From the NCBI RefSeq assembly GCF_034120055.1, contig NZ_CP139368.1, positions 3,658,001 through 3,722,000 of the forward strand: 64,000 nt of DNA, given 5' to 3'. This DNA comes from Microbacterium rhizosphaerae. Lineage in GTDB: Bacteria > Actinomycetota > Actinomycetes > Actinomycetales > Microbacteriaceae. The stretch's first letter is position 1, and each line of letters opens with the position of its first letter. The position numbers and the translations under genes are program-made. Below the pieces are notes generated by a model. That model was not told the origin of the DNA and searched no databases. It worked only from the letters and a program-made list of their open reading frames with translations. Below are positions 8,312-16,130 of this stretch, piece after piece.

Positions 8312-10612
8312 ATGTCCAGTGAAAGTGCAGCCCCTTATCGGGACCGCTCGCTCTCCATCGAGGAGCGCGTCGAGGATCTGCTCTCCCGTCTCACCCTGAC
8401 CGAGAAGGCAGGGCAGCTGACCCAGTACTTCTACATGGGTGTCGCGATCAACATGCCGTCGGATCTCGACATCGCCTCGATCCCGGACGAGCACCGCGCA
8501 CATGTGCAGCAGCCCTTCATGGTGCAGTCGGCCGTGCGGGCCGGGACCGCCGGGTCTGTGCTGTTCGCCAAGGATCCCGCACTCGTCAACCACCTGCAGC
8601 GCATCGCCGTGGAGGAGAGCCCGCACGGCATCCCCCTGCTCGTGGGCTACGACGTCATCCACGGCCTGCGCACGATCTTCCCCGTCCCGATCGCGCTCGC
8701 TGCCAGCTGGAATCCCGCTGTCGCAGAGGCCTCTCAGGCCGTCGCTGCCGCAGAGGCCCGCGCCGTCGGCATCAACTGGACCTTCGCTCCGATGATCGAC
8801 ATCGCGCGCGACCCGCGCTGGGGGCGGATCATCGAAGGCGCCGGCGAGGACCCCGTGCTCAGTGGCGCGATCGCCGCCGCGCAGGTCCGCGGCTTCCAAG
8901 GCGACGGTGGGGGCGGCAGTGTTCTCGCCGGACCCAAGCACTTCGTGGGCTACGGCGCCTCGCGCGGCGGCCGCGACTACGACGACGCGGAAATCTCCGA
9001 CTCCGAGCTGTGGAACGTCTACATCCCGCCGTTCCGCGCCGCCGTCGAAGCGGGAGCCGCGAACGTGATGAGTGCGTACATGGACCTGAACGGCGTCCCC
9101 GCCTCGGCCAGCAGCTGGCTGCTGAATGATGTGCTTCGGGATGAGCTCGGCTTCGACGGCTTCACCGTCTCGGATGCGAACGCCGTGCGCTCCCTCGAGG
9201 TTCAGCACTTCGCAAAGGACCTTCAGGACGCCGCTATCCGCGCGGTGAGCGCCGGCCTCGACGTCGAGATGGCGATGTTCGACCCCGCCTATGACCGCAT
9301 CCCCCAGGCAGTCAGCGAGGGAAGGCTGTCGGAGGCGACCGTCGACCGTGCGGTGCGGCGAGTGCTGACGGCGAAGTTCCGCCTCGGCCTGTTCGAGAAT
9401 CCCTTCGTCGACGAGGCTGGCGCCGCGACCGTCCTCGGCAGCACCGCCAGCCGCGACGCCGCAAAGGATGCCGCAGAGCAGACCTTCGTACTCCTGAAGA
9501 ACGACGACGCAGCCCTCCCCATCGCTGCGAACGCGCTGTCGTCGGTGGCGGTCATCGGTCAGCTCGCCGCAAGCAAGCGCGACGTTCTCGGCCCCTGGGT
9601 GTTCGACCACGATGTCGACGAGGCGGTTTCCGTCCTGAAGGGCCTCCGCGATCGGCTCGGCTCGGGTGTGCGCATCGAGTACGCGCCGGGCGCCAGCATC
9701 CCCGAACGTCTCCACCCCTCGCTCTTCGACCGGATGGACGCCGCGGTCGAAGCGACCCCCGCGGACTACGACGACGACGCCGAGATCGAACGCGCAGTGA
9801 CGATCGCCGCCGAGTCCGATGTCGCCATCGTCGTGGTGGGACAACGACAGAACCAGATCGGCGAGAAGTCATCTCAGGCGACCCTCGAACTCACCGGTCG
9901 TCAGCTCGAGCAGCTGAGGCGGATCACTGCAACCGGTACGCCGGTCATCCTCGTCGTCATGTCGGGGCGCCCTGTTGACCTGCAGTGGGCCGATGAGAAC
10001 GTCCCCGCGATCCTGCAAGCGTGGTACCCCGGCGTCCGCGGCGGCGACGCGATCGCGTCGGCTCTCGTCGGCGACATCTCACCCGCCGGCCGGCTCCCCT
10101 TCACCTGGCCCCGCAATGTCGGGCAGATCCCGATGATCTACGCGCACAATCGCACATTCCAGCCGGAGGAGCAGAGCCGTCGGTACTTCGATGAGCCGAG
10201 CACACCGCTCTATCCCTTCGGCTACGGGCTGTCCTACTCGGAGTTCTCCTACGGACCGGTCACTCTCGAACGCGACAGGATCGCGATCGGGGAGTCCGTG
10301 CGAGTTCGCGTCGATGTGACGAATGTCGGCAGCCGTCGCTCCGACGAAGTAGCCCAGCTCTACGTGCACCAGCGCTTCGGCACGTCCACCCGTCCCGTGC
10401 GCGAGCTGAAGGCGTTCCAGCGACTCCACATTCCTGCCGGCGAAACCCGCGAGCTCACGTTCGAACTCGGCCCCGACCAGCTGCGCTACTGGAGCGCGGC
10501 AGCGCGAGGCTACGTCCAGGATGACACCTTGATCGACATCGCGATCGGCGGAGACTCGACAGCGCCGTTCTCCGCCACGCTGACCGTTCACGGCGGGCCT
10601 CTCGAGTCATGA
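8312..10612 (+). CDS. GH3 family beta-glucosidase (BglX-like)
   Basis: 766 residues from ATG 8312; a GTG at 8279 with GGAG upstream would add 11 residues and cannot be excluded. The ATG is preferred because the protein then begins directly before the conserved 'YRDRSLSIEERVEDLLSRL' helix. GH3 landmarks follow: 'GPKHFVGYG' and the catalytic nucleophile in 'GFTVSDANA' (D288). The second (alpha/beta)6 sandwich and a C-terminal fibronectin-III-like domain ('RVRVDVTNVGSR..EVAQLYV') complete the three-domain BglX form. No signal peptide, so the enzyme is cytoplasmic. The stop overlaps the SDR start (ATGA). It probably removes terminal beta-glucose from the compound processed by the preceding esterases. 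Confidence 0.92.
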   Translation: MSSESAAPYRDRSLSIEERVEDLLSRLTLTEKAGQLTQYFYMGVAINMPSDLDIASIPDEHRAHVQQPFMVQSAVRAGTAGSVLFAKDPALVNHLQRIAVEESPHGIPLLVGYDVIHGLRTIFPVPIALAASWNPAVAEASQAVAAAEARAVGINWTFAPMIDIARDPRWGRIIEGAGEDPVLSGAIAAAQVRGFQGDGGGGSVLAGPKHFVGYGASRGGRDYDDAEISDSELWNVYIPPFRAAVEAGAANVMSAYMDLNGVPASASSWLLNDVLRDELGFDGFTVSDANAVRSLEVQHFAKDLQDAAIRAVSAGLDVEMAMFDPAYDRIPQAVSEGRLSEATVDRAVRRVLTAKFRLGLFENPFVDEAGAATVLGSTASRDAAKDAAEQTFVLLKNDDAALPIAANALSSVAVIGQLAASKRDVLGPWVFDHDVDEAVSVLKGLRDRLGSGVRIEYAPGASIPERLHPSLFDRMDAAVEATPADYDDDAEIERAVTIAAESDVAIVVVGQRQNQIGEKSSQATLELTGRQLEQLRRITATGTPVILVVMSGRPVDLQWADENVPAILQAWYPGVRGGDAIASALVGDISPAGRLPFTWPRNVGQIPMIYAHNRTFQPEEQSRRYFDEPSTPLYPFGYGLSYSEFSYGPVTLERDRIAIGESVRVRVDVTNVGSRRSDEVAQLYVHQRFGTSTRPVRELKAFQRLHIPAGETRELTFELGPDQLRYWSAAARGYVQDDTLIDIAIGGDSTAPFSATLTVHGGPLES

Positions 10613-11415
10613 CGAACGCTCCGTTCAGCAGCCAGAGTCCCTCGCTGGACTCTGCGACATCGGCGCCTGCTACCCGGTCAGGAGGCCGGGTAGCAGGCAA
10701 GGTCGCCCTGGTCACGGGCGCCGCACGCGGCCTCGGTGCCTCGTTCGCTCGCATGCTCGTCTCGGAAGGGGCGAGCGTGATTCTCACGGACGTCCTCGAC
10801 GAGATCGGCACCGAGCTGGCTGCATCCCTCGGCGACCGGGCACGATATGTGCACCTCGACGTGCGCGACTACGAGGAGTGGGAGCGCGCCGTCGCTGAGT
10901 CGATTGCGGCTTTCGGGCGACTGGACGTTCTTGTCAACAATGCCGGAGTGGTGCGAAGCTCCCCCATCGACGAGCATCCGACCGACGACTGGAAACTTGT
11001 CATCGACGTCAACCTGACCGGATCCTTCTACGGCATTCGAGCAGCAGCGGCGGCCTTGCGCGCATCCGGCTCGGCATCCATCATCAACGTCTCCTCCGAA
11101 GCGGGACTCCAAGGGTATGAGCGGATATCCGGCTACAACGCCTCGAAGTTCGGCCTTCGCGGATTGACCAAGAGCGCCGCTCTCGACCTCGGGCGCCACA
11201 ACATCCGAGTCAACACCGTTCATCCCGGCATGACCCGCACACCGCTGCTCGAGGGCAGGGAGTTCCCGCAGGATCACGTCGCGCTGCATCGGGTGGGAGA
11301 GATGGACGAGGTGGCGCGCCTGGTGCTCTTCCTCGCGTCGGACGAGTCATCGTTCTCGACAGGATCCGAGTTCGTCGCCGACGGAGGAGAAGCAGCAGGG
11401 CTCGTGCGCTCCTGA
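10609..11415 (+). CDS. Short-chain dehydrogenase/reductase
   Basis: 268 residues. Rossmann motif 'TGAARGLG' (36-43), 'NNAG' at 110-113, catalytic S163 and the pair Y176/K180 in 'YNASK' make it a classical SDR. A D at the end of strand beta-2 ('LTDV') suggests NAD(H) preference. An N-terminal extension of about 28 Ser/Ala-rich residues precedes the fold; the start was kept because its ATG overlaps the GH3 stop. As the last gene of the deacylase/glucosidase operon, it may oxidise the released sugar or aglycone. The substrate is unknown. Confidence 0.88.
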   Translation: MTNAPFSSQSPSLDSATSAPATRSGGRVAGKVALVTGAARGLGASFARMLVSEGASVILTDVLDEIGTELAASLGDRARYVHLDVRDYEEWERAVAESIAAFGRLDVLVNNAGVVRSSPIDEHPTDDWKLVIDVNLTGSFYGIRAAAAALRASGSASIINVSSEAGLQGYERISGYNASKFGLRGLTKSAALDLGRHNIRVNTVHPGMTRTPLLEGREFPQDHVALHRVGEMDEVARLVLFLASDESSFSTGSEFVADGGEAAGLVRS

Positions 11416-11452
11416 AGGCGGCAGACTTCCTCCTTCTTCTCTCTCCCCCTCG

Positions 11453-11550
11453 GACAACGCATCGATCTGCGCCGTGCTGGGTCAGCACGATGTGAAGATC
11501 GTCCCATCGACCTACTACGCCGCGAGATGCCGCGGCCGCTCGCCACAGGA
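11453..11550 (+). mobile_element. Scrap of an IS3-family transposase (OrfB)
   Basis: In frame with 11474 the translation contains 'SICAVLGQHDVKIVPSTYYA', closely matching the IS3 OrfB segment '..ICR.L.EHG..IAPSTYYA'. Only about 30 residues remain, without start, DDE motif or visible terminal repeats. The rest of 11551-11700 shows no recognisable coding sequence. This is a dead insertion fragment between the SDR and the toxin-antitoxin genes and marks past recombination here. Confidence 0.7.
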
Positions 11551-11719
11551 GGTGTCGGAAGGCGCGCACGCCTGGTCCCCGATCCGGGCACTGCCCGCAA
11601 GGGGATCCGCTTGCGTTCGTTCATCGGCGCAGGCTGCCCGTGCTCTGAGCTCGCGGCAGCGTCGATATCGCGCACGGGGTAACCGATCCACGCGACGAGA
11701 AGTCTCAGTGCTATCATTC

Positions 11720-11729
11720 TTGCTAGCAA
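11720..11729. promoter_or_regulatory. Toxin-antitoxin operator palindrome TTGCTAGCAA, with upstream -10
   Basis: A perfect 10-base palindrome ends 19 bases before the antitoxin ATG. A TATCAT box at 11712-11717 sits directly before it, so a bound antitoxin/toxin complex would block the start point, as in autoregulated FitAB/VapBC pairs. A GGGAGG ribosome site follows at 11735-11740. Confidence 0.5.
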
Positions 11730-11748
11730 CACGTGGGAGGTGAGTCAG

Positions 11749-11985
11749 ATGGCGACGATCGTGGTCCGGAACTTGCCCGAGGACGTGCGGGAGAACCTGC
11801 GCCTGCGTGCTCAACGGCATCACCAGTCGATGGAGGCCGAGGTCCGCGCGATCCTGTCCGAGGCGGTCGCTGACATCGATCCTGTCCTGGCATGGCTCGA
11901 CGAGTCCGCGCAGATCCGCGAAGAGACCGGTGGCGTCGATCTGCCTCAGCCGTCCCGCACAGCGGCGCGGGACGTCTCCCTGTGA
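11749..11985 (+). CDS. VapB/FitA-type ribbon-helix-helix antitoxin
   Basis: 78 residues from the ATG with GGGAGG 8 bases upstream; a GTG at 11740 is less well placed. The start 'MATIVVRNLPEDVRENLRLRA' is the beta-strand plus first helix of FitA/Arc-type RHH proteins, followed by 'SMEAEVRAILSEAV', the second helix. The C-terminal tail, rich in acidic residues and prolines, would wrap the toxin. Its stop overlaps the toxin GTG (GTGA), the standard arrangement of such pairs. It should repress its own promoter through the palindrome at 11720-11729. Confidence 0.88.
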   Translation: MATIVVRNLPEDVRENLRLRAQRHHQSMEAEVRAILSEAVADIDPVLAWLDESAQIREETGGVDLPQPSRTAARDVSL

Positions 11986-12398
11986 TCATCGTCGACACCA
12001 ACGTGTGGTCCGAGACCCTGCGGGCGGTACCAGACCCGCACGTCTTGCGGTGGTTTCGAGCAAACGCAGCCGATCTCTACATGCCGGCATTGGTCGTGCA
12101 CGAGCTGGTGTTCGGCATCGAGCTCCTCCCGGACGGGCGGAAGCGGACCCAGTTGGAACCGCATGTGCATGCGATGATCGCTCGGATCGCCAGGCGCGTG
12201 CTGCCCTACGACGCCGACACGGCGCGCACGCACGCGGCGCTGCGCGCGGCCGCGCGCCTGGCAGGCCGGGAGCCTTCAGCCCAAGACGGCCAGATCGCCG
12301 CCCACGCGGCCCATCACAACGCCGCCCTCGCGACCCGGAACACGACCGACTTCGCCGGCTTAAACATCACGCTCGTCAACCCCTGGGACGTGCGCTGA
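11982..12398 (+). CDS. vapC: PIN-domain toxin, VapC/FitB family
   Basis: 138 residues starting at a GTG that overlaps the antitoxin stop. The acidic PIN-domain residues are all present: D5 in 'VDTNVWSE', E41 in 'VVHELVFG', D102 in 'QDGQIAAHA' and D123 in 'TRNTTDF'. This is the metal-binding set of an active ribonuclease. The closest group is FitB ('DTNV.SE', 'NPW' near the end). Nothing suggests inactivation. With the antitoxin gene it would stabilise the island beside the tRNA gene. Confidence 0.9.
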   Translation: MIIVDTNVWSETLRAVPDPHVLRWFRANAADLYMPALVVHELVFGIELLPDGRKRTQLEPHVHAMIARIARRVLPYDADTARTHAALRAAARLAGREPSAQDGQIAAHAAHHNAALATRNTTDFAGLNITLVNPWDVR

Positions 12399-12694
12399 GG
12401 GATCATCCGCGCGCACGTCGGCAGGGTGCAGCGCCGCGGCCGCAGCATCCCCACGGTCGAAGCGTCAGAGATGTCCGGATGCAGATTCGTCAGGCATGTC
12501 CTGATACATCACAGACCGCGGCGGCTCAGATGCACACACAGGTGCACACATGCGGTGCACACATCGGCTCTGATTCCAAGGAGGTTTCCCAGCCCCCGAC
12601 CGTCCAGACTCGCGTAATCACGCGGAAGTTCGGCGTTACGGTCTCCGAGTCGGCGGCAAGCGCGATCAAACCCGATCAGAGCACCCCGGAAACA
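12399..12694 (+). other. Non-coding stretch with three TGCACACA repeats
   Basis: No gene is seen between the toxin and the terminator. TGCACACA occurs at 12531-12538, 12543-12550 and 12556-12563, about one helical turn apart; two of the copies sit in a longer GGTGCACACAT unit. The open frame that crosses this region only runs on into the tRNA antisense. This could be a leftover of an integrase-attachment region, but no integrase is visible. Confidence 0.4.
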
Positions 12695-12724
12695 AGAAAA
12701 GACCCGGCTGACCGGGTCTTTTCT
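12695..12724. terminator. Strong Rho-independent terminator, bidirectional
   Basis: A perfect hairpin with 13-base arms (AGAAAAGACCCGG) and loop CTGA, so each strand ends in a U-rich run. It lies just after the tRNA-Arg gene in its direction and also blocks read-through from the toxin side. Confidence 0.9.
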
Positions 12725-12746
12725 CATTCACTGTCTCAACACAGTG

Positions 12747-12819
12747 CGCGCCTGGAGGGACTCGAACCCCCAACCTTCTGATCCGTAGTCAGATGCTCTA
12801 TCCATTGAGCTACAGGCGC
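12747..12819 (-). tRNA. tRNA-Arg (anticodon ACG)
   Basis: The reverse strand reads GCGCCTGTAGCTCAATGGAT at its 5' end. It forms a 7-base acceptor stem (GCGCCTG with CAGGCGC), a D arm, an anticodon stem TCTGA/TCAGA around the loop CTACGGA (anticodon ACG) and a T arm with GGTTCGAGTCC. Discriminator G; the CCA is not encoded. ACG would be read as inosine-CG. A strong terminator follows 22 bases downstream. The flanking toxin-antitoxin pair and IS scrap make it a plausible integration site. Confidence 0.95.
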
Positions 12820-12868
12820 AGGACCCGTCGCGCGGGCCTCGACTACATTACCCCACGACGGGTCGAAC

Positions 12869-13549
12869 TCACGAATCGGCGCCGGGGGCGGCGTCCACGG
12901 ATGGCGATCCGCCGGCGCGGATCTCCTCGAGTCGGCGCTTGTGCGCGGCGAGCCGCGGAAGATCGACCAGGCGCAGCGACTGCATGCGCGCCTCGCGCAT
13001 CTTGTCGTAATCCGGCTCGAGGTCGGGCCGGGCCGCCTCGATCCGCAGCGTGCGGTCGATGTTGCGGGCGACGTCGGCCCAGGCGGCCTCGCGCGCCGCC
13101 TCGACGAGCTGGCGGAGCTCACCGTCGTCGGATGCCCGAGTGCGCAGCTCGGCGGCGACGCGCTCGGCCTGCTTGCGACGACGGCGCAGGTTTCGCACGT
13201 CCCGGCTGCTGTAGTCGTGCGAGCCGTACGGATCGCGGAAGCGCCGGCTGGCCTTCTTCTGCTCGCGGCGCGCCCGAGCCCCGTCGGCGTCGGCCTCGCC
13301 GGCGAGCGCGAGCAGCGTCTCCCGCGCATCGGGCAGGAACCGGTCGACATCGAAATCCGCGCCGCCCGCGAGGATCTCGACGAGGATCTTGTTCTTCAGC
13401 GCGAGCCGCGTCGCCGCCGCAGCGACGTAGACGCCCTCCGCGACGAGATCCCGCACGCGCACGTCCTCCCCCAGCACGCGGACCTCACCGCCCCCGTCGG
13501 ATTCGGGGGGCGGCCCGTCGTGTCTCTTCTTCTTGCGTGACAAGAGCAT
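12869..13549 (-). CDS. Conserved actinobacterial basic protein, paralogue of 2755-3399
   Basis: 226 residues beginning 'MLLSRKKKRHDGPPP', a very basic disordered N-terminus followed by helical sequence. Shared family landmarks with the 2755-3399 product are 'TRLALKNKILVEIL', 'YGSHDYSSRDVRNLRRR' and an Ala/Glu helix ending in 'AAWADVARNIDRTL'. No catalytic motif, signal peptide or membrane segment. Such proteins are, from memory, sometimes called 'asparagine synthase' in this bacterial group, which the sequence does not justify. It starts 9 bases after the small membrane protein at 13559-13705, in the same direction, so the two are probably one transcript. Confidence 0.75.
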   Translation of the reverse strand: MLLSRKKKRHDGPPPESDGGGEVRVLGEDVRVRDLVAEGVYVAAAATRLALKNKILVEILAGGADFDVDRFLPDARETLLALAGEADADGARARREQKKASRRFRDPYGSHDYSSRDVRNLRRRRKQAERVAAELRTRASDDGELRQLVEAAREAAWADVARNIDRTLRIEAARPDLEPDYDKMREARMQSLRLVDLPRLAAHKRRLEEIRAGGSPSVDAAPGADS

Positions 13550-13558
13550 CCGTCCGGA

Positions 13559-13705
13559 CTACACGGGCGTCGTGTAGGTCGACCTTCCGAAGCCGAGGAT
13601 GAAGAACCCGATCACGCTGAGGATCCGCAGCAGGAGGAACGAGAGGACCGCGCCATGGGCACCCGGGGCCGCCGCGGTGTCGGTGATGTTCTCGAGCGCG
13701 ACCAT
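13559..13705 (-). CDS. Small single-span membrane protein (48 aa)
   Basis: Reading from the ATG at 13705 gives 'MVALENITDTAAAPG', a hydrophobic stretch 'AVLSFLLLRILSVIGFFILG' and a short tail 'FGRSTYTTPV'. There is one membrane span of about 20 residues. AGGA lies about 8 bases before the start. It ends 9 bases before the next gene, so the two look co-transcribed. Function unknown. It is short and easily missed, but has a clear start signal, a clean hydrophobic core and a tight link to a conserved gene. Confidence 0.6.
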   Translation of the reverse strand: MVALENITDTAAAPGAHGAVLSFLLLRILSVIGFFILGFGRSTYTTPV

Positions 13706-13744
13706 GCGCTCATCCTAGGGGGCCGCGGCGACGCCCGGCTGCCG

Positions 13745-14785
13745 TCATCCGGCGCTCGCGGGAACGCCCGACAGCAGCTCCGCGAAGACCTCGGCCGCCG
13801 TCTCGCCGCGCGAGAGGCCGGCCGCCTGCCCGGCCCACAGCGACACCAGCTCGCCGTCGCCCTTCGCGCCGGCCGCGGCGCGGAATCCTCCGGTCAGCCA
13901 GTTCTGCGCCGGGAACGGGGCGATGACGCCGCTCGCCTCGATCTCGCGCATCGCGCGATTCGGGATGCCGCGGGCCAGCCGCCCGCTCATCGCCCGCGTG
14001 AGGACGGTGGAGGTGTCGGATGCCGCCGCGAGCGCGGCGCGATGCGCATCCGTCGCCGCCGACTCGCGCGTGCGCAGGAACGCCGACCCGACCTGCACGC
14101 CCGAGGCCCCGAGGGCGAAGGCCGCGGCGACCCCGCGACGGTCGGCGATGCCGCCCGCCGCGATCACCGGCGCGCGGACCGCGTCGACCACCTGTGGGAT
14201 GAGCGCGAACGTTCCGACGAGGGACTTCTCCGCGGGGGCGGCGAACGAGACGCGGTGACCGCCGGCCTCCGAGCCGCTGGCGACGATCGCGTCGACGCCC
14301 GCGGCATCCAGCGACACCGCCTCATGAACGGTCGTCGCCGTGCCGACCACCCGGATGCCCTTCGCCTGCAGCCGCTGCACCACGTCGCGCGGGGGCACGC
14401 CGAACACGAGACTCAGCACCGCGGGCGCGGCCTCCTCCACGGCCTCGAGCTGCACCCGCAGGTCGGGCAGGAAAGCCTGTGGCACGGTCGGCGGCTCGAG
14501 TCCGAGCTCCGCATAGAACGGAGCGACCGCATCGATGAACGGCCCGAGATCCAGCCGCGGGGGCACCACCTCGTCGCCCGTGGGCAGCCACAGGTTCACC
14601 GCGAACGGACGGGACGTCGCATCCTTCAGCTGCGCGATCGTGTCGTGGATGCGCTGCGCCGAGTATCCGTACAGGCCGTAGCCGCCGAGGCCGCCGAGAT
14701 TGCTGACCGCAGCGGTCAGCTCGATCGAGGAGAGCCCGCCGAAGGGGCCGAGGAGGATGGGGTGTTCGACGCCGAAGATGCTCAT
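13745..14785 (-). CDS. Nitronate monooxygenase / 2-nitropropane dioxygenase-like flavoprotein
   Basis: 346 residues from the ATG at 14785, where the protein opens 'MSIFGVEHPILLGPFGGLS' as this TIM-barrel FMN family does. The 'GSEAGGHR' loop (catalytic His and phosphate contact) and 'VIAAGGIADRRGVAAAFALG' FMN-phosphate motif are intact, as is 'GVQVGSAFL'. The family oxidises alkyl nitronates with FMN and O2; some members are enoyl reductases, so the substrate is not certain. Cytoplasmic. It is divergent from the MFS gene at 14885, with a shared short promoter region. Confidence 0.85.
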   Translation of the reverse strand: MSIFGVEHPILLGPFGGLSSIELTAAVSNLGGLGGYGLYGYSAQRIHDTIAQLKDATSRPFAVNLWLPTGDEVVPPRLDLGPFIDAVAPFYAELGLEPPTVPQAFLPDLRVQLEAVEEAAPAVLSLVFGVPPRDVVQRLQAKGIRVVGTATTVHEAVSLDAAGVDAIVASGSEAGGHRVSFAAPAEKSLVGTFALIPQVVDAVRAPVIAAGGIADRRGVAAAFALGASGVQVGSAFLRTRESAATDAHRAALAAASDTSTVLTRAMSGRLARGIPNRAMREIEASGVIAPFPAQNWLTGGFRAAAGAKGDGELVSLWAGQAAGLSRGETAAEVFAELLSGVPASAG

Positions 14786-14884
14786 GCCCGCGACGCTACT
14801 CCGCGGGTCCGAACCGGGCTCCGGGTGCGGCAGGTCCTCCCCGGTAGGATGGAACGCTTGGCCCGGATTCGGAAGGGAGGCTCC

Positions 14885-16123
14885 ATGACTCGGAAGAACG
14901 AGCCGAGCCTCATCGGCGCCACGGGCTTCGCCTACTTCCCCATCGCCCTCATCGCCCGCTTCCCCTACGCGATGATGGTCGTCGGCGTGCTGACCCTCGT
15001 CGTCTCCGGGCGCGGATCGCTCGCGCTCGGCGGAGTGAACTCTGCGATGGTCGGCCTCGGCGCCGCGATCTGCGGCCCGCTCATCGGCGTCGCCGCCGAC
15101 CGCTGGGGGCAGCGCCCCGTCGTGCTGGCGACGGCGATCGCCAACAGCATCGTGCTGCTGACCCTCGCGTGGGTCGTCTACAGCCCGCTTCCCGATCCGG
15201 CGGTGCTGCTCACCTCGCTCCTGGTCGGAGCGACGGCCCCCCAGGTGTCGCCCATGTCGCGCAGCCGACTCGTCGGCATCATCGACCGGGTGTTCCCGCG
15301 GGCGCGGCGACCCCGCATCCTGAACGGCACGATGGCGTACGAGTCGTCGGCCGACGAGATCGTCTTCGTCTTCGGTCCGGTCGTCGTCGGCGTGCTCGCG
15401 ACGGCGTTCAGCCCTGCCGCGCCGATCGTCGCGGCCGCGGTGCTGACGGCCGTGTTCGTCACCGCATTCGCGCTGCACCGCACGGGGCGCACCACCGTCC
15501 CGATCACGCGTCCGGAGGGCATGCCGCCGGCGACGGCGGACATCGCGACACAGGCTCCCGCGCGGGAGCTGCTCGGCATCCGTCTGATCACGATCACCGT
15601 GGGAGCGCTCGGCATGGGCCTCTTCTTCGGCGCGATGCTGACGTCGCTCACAGCATTCATGACCGATCGGGGCGCCGCGACCGAGGCGGGACTCGTGTAC
15701 GGCGCCATGGGCGTGGGCTCGGCGATCTTCGCGCTCGGGGTCATGATCCTGCCGCCGCGGTTCTCACTGCGGGCGCGTTGGCTGGTGTTCTCGAGCATCG
15801 TGCTGCTCGGAAGCCTCTCGCTCCCCTTCGTCCGCGACGTGCCGCAGATGGCGTGGGCGCTGCTCGTGATCGGCGTCGGCATCGGGCCGACGCTCGTGAC
15901 GCAGTACAGCCTCGGCGCGGCGTACAGCCCGCGCGGACGGTCGGCCACCGTCATGACGATCCTCGGCTCGGGGGTGATCGTCGGGCAGTCGGCGGCATCG
16001 GCCATCACCGGCGCGATCGGACAGTCGATGGGGACCCCCGCCGCGCTCCTCACCCCCATCGTCGCCGCGGCGGTCGTCGCGGGCGCGGGCATCGTGAACG
16101 CCGCGCTCGGCTCGCGGCACTGA
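14885..16123 (+). CDS. MFS transporter
   Basis: 412 residues with 12 predicted membrane spans in two halves separated by a loop around residues 200-235. GGGAGG lies 5 bases before the ATG. The motif-A-like 'GVAADRWGQRPVVL' after TM2 is typical of drug or metabolite exporters of the major facilitator superfamily. Resemblance to the YfkF-type 'Bcr/CflA-like' group is loose, and no substrate can be assigned. It faces the nitronate-monooxygenase-like gene across 100 bases. Confidence 0.85.
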   Translation: MTRKNEPSLIGATGFAYFPIALIARFPYAMMVVGVLTLVVSGRGSLALGGVNSAMVGLGAAICGPLIGVAADRWGQRPVVLATAIANSIVLLTLAWVVYSPLPDPAVLLTSLLVGATAPQVSPMSRSRLVGIIDRVFPRARRPRILNGTMAYESSADEIVFVFGPVVVGVLATAFSPAAPIVAAAVLTAVFVTAFALHRTGRTTVPITRPEGMPPATADIATQAPARELLGIRLITITVGALGMGLFFGAMLTSLTAFMTDRGAATEAGLVYGAMGVGSAIFALGVMILPPRFSLRARWLVFSSIVLLGSLSLPFVRDVPQMAWALLVIGVGIGPTLVTQYSLGAAYSPRGRSATVMTILGSGVIVGQSAASAITGAIGQSMGTPAALLTPIVAAAVVAGAGIVNAALGSRH

Positions 16124-16130
16124 GCCGGCC

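Noticed and set aside
12426..12781. Frame that ends in 'LEGLEPPTF' next to the tRNA gene
   Set aside because: This peptide is a well-known artefact of reading antisense to a tRNA T arm and anticodon arm; it also crosses a strong terminator.
12869..13549. Asparagine synthase
   Set aside because: No glutaminase or synthetase motif; the protein is a basic helical one of unknown function.
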